A program made the translations under genes and the position numbers. The notes under the pieces are model-generated. The model searched no databases. It saw only the letters and a program-made list of their open reading frames with translations, and was not told where the DNA came from. DNA of 64,000 nucleotides from Aspidapion aeneum (lineage: Eukaryota > Arthropoda > Insecta > Coleoptera > Brentidae): assembly GCA_963576565.1 (NCBI GenBank), contig OY755047.1, positions 10,681,764 through 10,745,763 of the forward strand, given 5' to 3'. Below are positions 62,011 through 64,000 of this stretch, one piece after another (within the stretch, counting starts at the first letter, position 1; every line of letters begins with the position of its first letter).

Positions 62011-64000
62011 TAGGAAATGGGTGAGACAAGAACACCAAGAAAAATAATACATTGGAGAACTATAGAAAGCAGAGTAAGATGAAGGCCAGGTGTTTCTTTA
62101 GTCCATCAATATATTTAAAAAATCCAACACTTAATCTGAACAAAAATTTATTGTTTTGAAATCATCATCATCAAACCGCAGCGCTACGCGCCTGTCTGAA
62201 ATACTGAGGCTCATTTCAAAACTAAATATCGAGAAAAATAAAATATTGTTGTAAAGCAGACGTCACCGTAAAATCAAGTCAAATTGCTTTGAGAGAAAAT
62301 AATCTTATCGACAAAATACTATTTCTCAATTTGATATATTTTCTTTGTGTATGAAAATTACTGAAATTTAAAATGAATTTGCCCATCTCTAGTAAACCTG
62401 TTATGCCTTGAGCGATTCCTGCATGCGGGAAAATTAGCATAAACTTGCGTTCGTGACGCGACGGTCACCCAAGTTAACTTTCTTCCGGGCCTTGCGGAAT
62501 GTTTAAGAATATTACTTACTTGTCCTGCTCTTAGTAAAAATTCTGCAAAAAACTTATCGATATATATGTACTTAAATGTATCAGACAATGCTAAAATCAA
62601 AAAAATAAAAAAAGGATGCAGCCACTGCAATTCAATATTTAAAAGTGCGGTCATTATCCAACTATATCTGAAGAACATATTTTAAAGAAATAGAGTCGGG
62701 GCAAACCCATCAAAGTCACTTAAGTTTATTGGCGTTGAACTAAAACAATTTTTTGTCAGCGATGAGTGACATGAATCACCATGCAACATATAAACAAACA
62801 CGTTCATTCGTCACCTACCATAAATATTTGTCATATGAATTAACAAGGACGGAAGGTGCTCTTTCTAAACAAGGCTAGAGTATAGAGGATCGATATTTCT
62901 CTCCTCCCACTCACCGCTGTCAACCAAAATTATTATAGTGAAACGCTGATGACCTTGAGAAAAAATAAAAAATGTGACTTCCAGAGACTTTGATCGGTTT
63001 GTCCTGCATTGCGTCAGTCAAAATCGGCATAAATGACAAAAAAAATACCTCTAATTAGGGGCCTTACTATCAGCGTTGAATTATTTTTATATAGCAGCCT
63101 TGTTAGTAATTTTCTGAGGTACCATTTTACTGAGACCTAAATGTACAAGTGTAATAGTCTAGAAGATATAAAGGATAATCTAAAAACATATTTCTCCCTC
63201 ATACACCCTCTAGCGGCCATATATGTAATTTTTTTTACACCAAAAAATTCAGTACTTAAAGGTTATTGTGCGGGTTAATTTTTAATACTATAGCTTAAAC
63301 CGTTCAGAATTAAAAAAAATATTTTGATATTCTACCTTTTTAACATTTTTGTGTCTGTTAACAGGTCAGGCAGTATTGGTTCCCATTAATTAATCATTGG
63401 CTAAGACAGGTGTTATAAAATATTTATCATAAAGCAGAAGAAATGGGCTATGGGATATGGGCTAATACTATAGATTCAATAATTATTTAGTATAATTTTT
63501 GTTTTTTAGAACATTGACGGTTTACTATTTTTTGCGTTTTTGCCTAAACCATAGTAACCAGAGGCTCAATTTTAGTACTGTTTTAAAGCCAATAGAATTC
63601 CCTATAAATTCCTTTTCATTACTTGTCTCTAGGACGGTTAGTTTGGTCGGTACGAGGCTTAGAAAATTACGCTACCGGAAAAATTTTAGTTTTTGTAAAA
63701 AACTGCACATCTTAGACCACACGTATCTCCGTAACCAATGAACCTAGAAAGCTAGAGTTACGCTAAGTGAAGAACATAAATACCCAAAAAAATTTCTTTA
63801 TGTACTTTTTTTTAAAAAACTAAAAAAAATTGCATGATTTTTGAGTCCATCGGGAGTAGCACAGCGATTTCATAGTCGCAAACGTGGGTGTGAACTAACC
63901 TCAAGGATACTAGCAACATAAAAAAATACCAACATATGCTTTTATTGACTGGCCTAATACAGTTCTTAATAATGAGAACCTGCCCTTGCTAAATAATTAT
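62011..64000. other. 2 kb without a recognised gene
   Basis: AT-rich. A GC-richer patch at about 62396-62495 (GCGATTCCTGCATGCGGGAA, CGTGACGCGACGGTCACCC) carries a 106-codon minus-strand frame whose composition does not suggest a protein domain. ATCATCATCATC lies near 62162. The 80-codon frame at 63499-63741 shows no domain. No RNA gene was recognised. Confidence 0.45.

Noticed and set aside
62358..62678. 106-codon minus-strand frame with a GC-richer part
   Set aside because: No recognisable domain. The GC-rich part looks like repeat sequence, but I could not confirm this.
1..64000. Bacterial or phage features (operons, ribosome binding sites, rho-independent terminators)
   Set aside because: The repeats, LINEs, mariner/hAT elements and splice donor show eukaryotic DNA. 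Prokaryotic signals here would be chance matches.
1..64000. Telomeric TTAGG arrays and tRNA genes
   Set aside because: No tandem TTAGG run was seen, and no cloverleaf with conserved A and B boxes could be assembled by eye. A covariance-model scan would be needed to exclude tRNA-derived pieces.

Overview
The window looks like intergenic or intronic DNA from an AT-rich arthropod genome, most likely an insect. The reasons are the mix of mobile elements (mariner, hAT, pogo/Tigger-type and THAP-carrying DNA transposons with Jockey-, RTE- and CR1-like LINEs), a spliceosomal donor site after a THAP-domain exon, and the lack of prokaryotic gene organisation. I cannot name the species. A leaf-beetle-like genome would fit the repeat types, but that is only an impression. 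I see no convincing complete host gene, no rRNA, no tRNA and no CRISPR.

Layout. 1-5 kb: degenerate tandem repeats, a 121-bp hAT MITE with perfect target-site duplications (TSDs), and a segment bounded by inverted and direct repeats. 5.5-7.0 kb: a candidate DNA transposon whose inverted ends enclose a THAP exon. 7.4-14.4 kb: a 14-monomer satellite array, period about 502 bp, with visible higher-order structure. 15.6-18.5 kb: a 1.2-kb hAT relic and a 1.2-kb mariner relic. 19-25.6 kb: two long palindromic (foldback) elements with LINE pieces between them. 26.3-27 kb: a (TGTC)n/minisatellite element with hairpin ends. 28-42 kb: LINE fragments from several lineages (five copies of one family, three RTE-like pieces, one 517-codon CR1/Jockey-like ORF), a second mariner fragment and more inverted repeats. 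42-47 kb: a 1.96-kb foldback followed by a three-level nest (hAT MITE inside hAT inside a pogo/Tigger-type element). 50.8-52.2 kb: a LINE 3' end with a pentanucleotide tail. 52-60 kb: two copies of a roughly 320-bp repeat, one split by one TA-flanked insertion and the other by two, so each copy supplies the empty site for the other. 60-62 kb: two Jockey-like LINE fragments sharing an internal deletion. 62-64 kb: nothing recognised.

How it works together: there is no pathway here. The window is a sediment of transposons inserted into one another. The most informative structures are the phased satellite array, the THAP exon inside terminal inverted repeats, the group of long palindromes (possible sources of hairpin RNA), and the nested insertions whose order can be read from target-site duplications and paralogous empty sites. 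Several elements keep recognisable protein motifs, but every transposase or reverse transcriptase seen is truncated, frameshifted or interrupted, except the CR1/Jockey-like ORF at 33.8-35.4 kb, which is open but 5' truncated.
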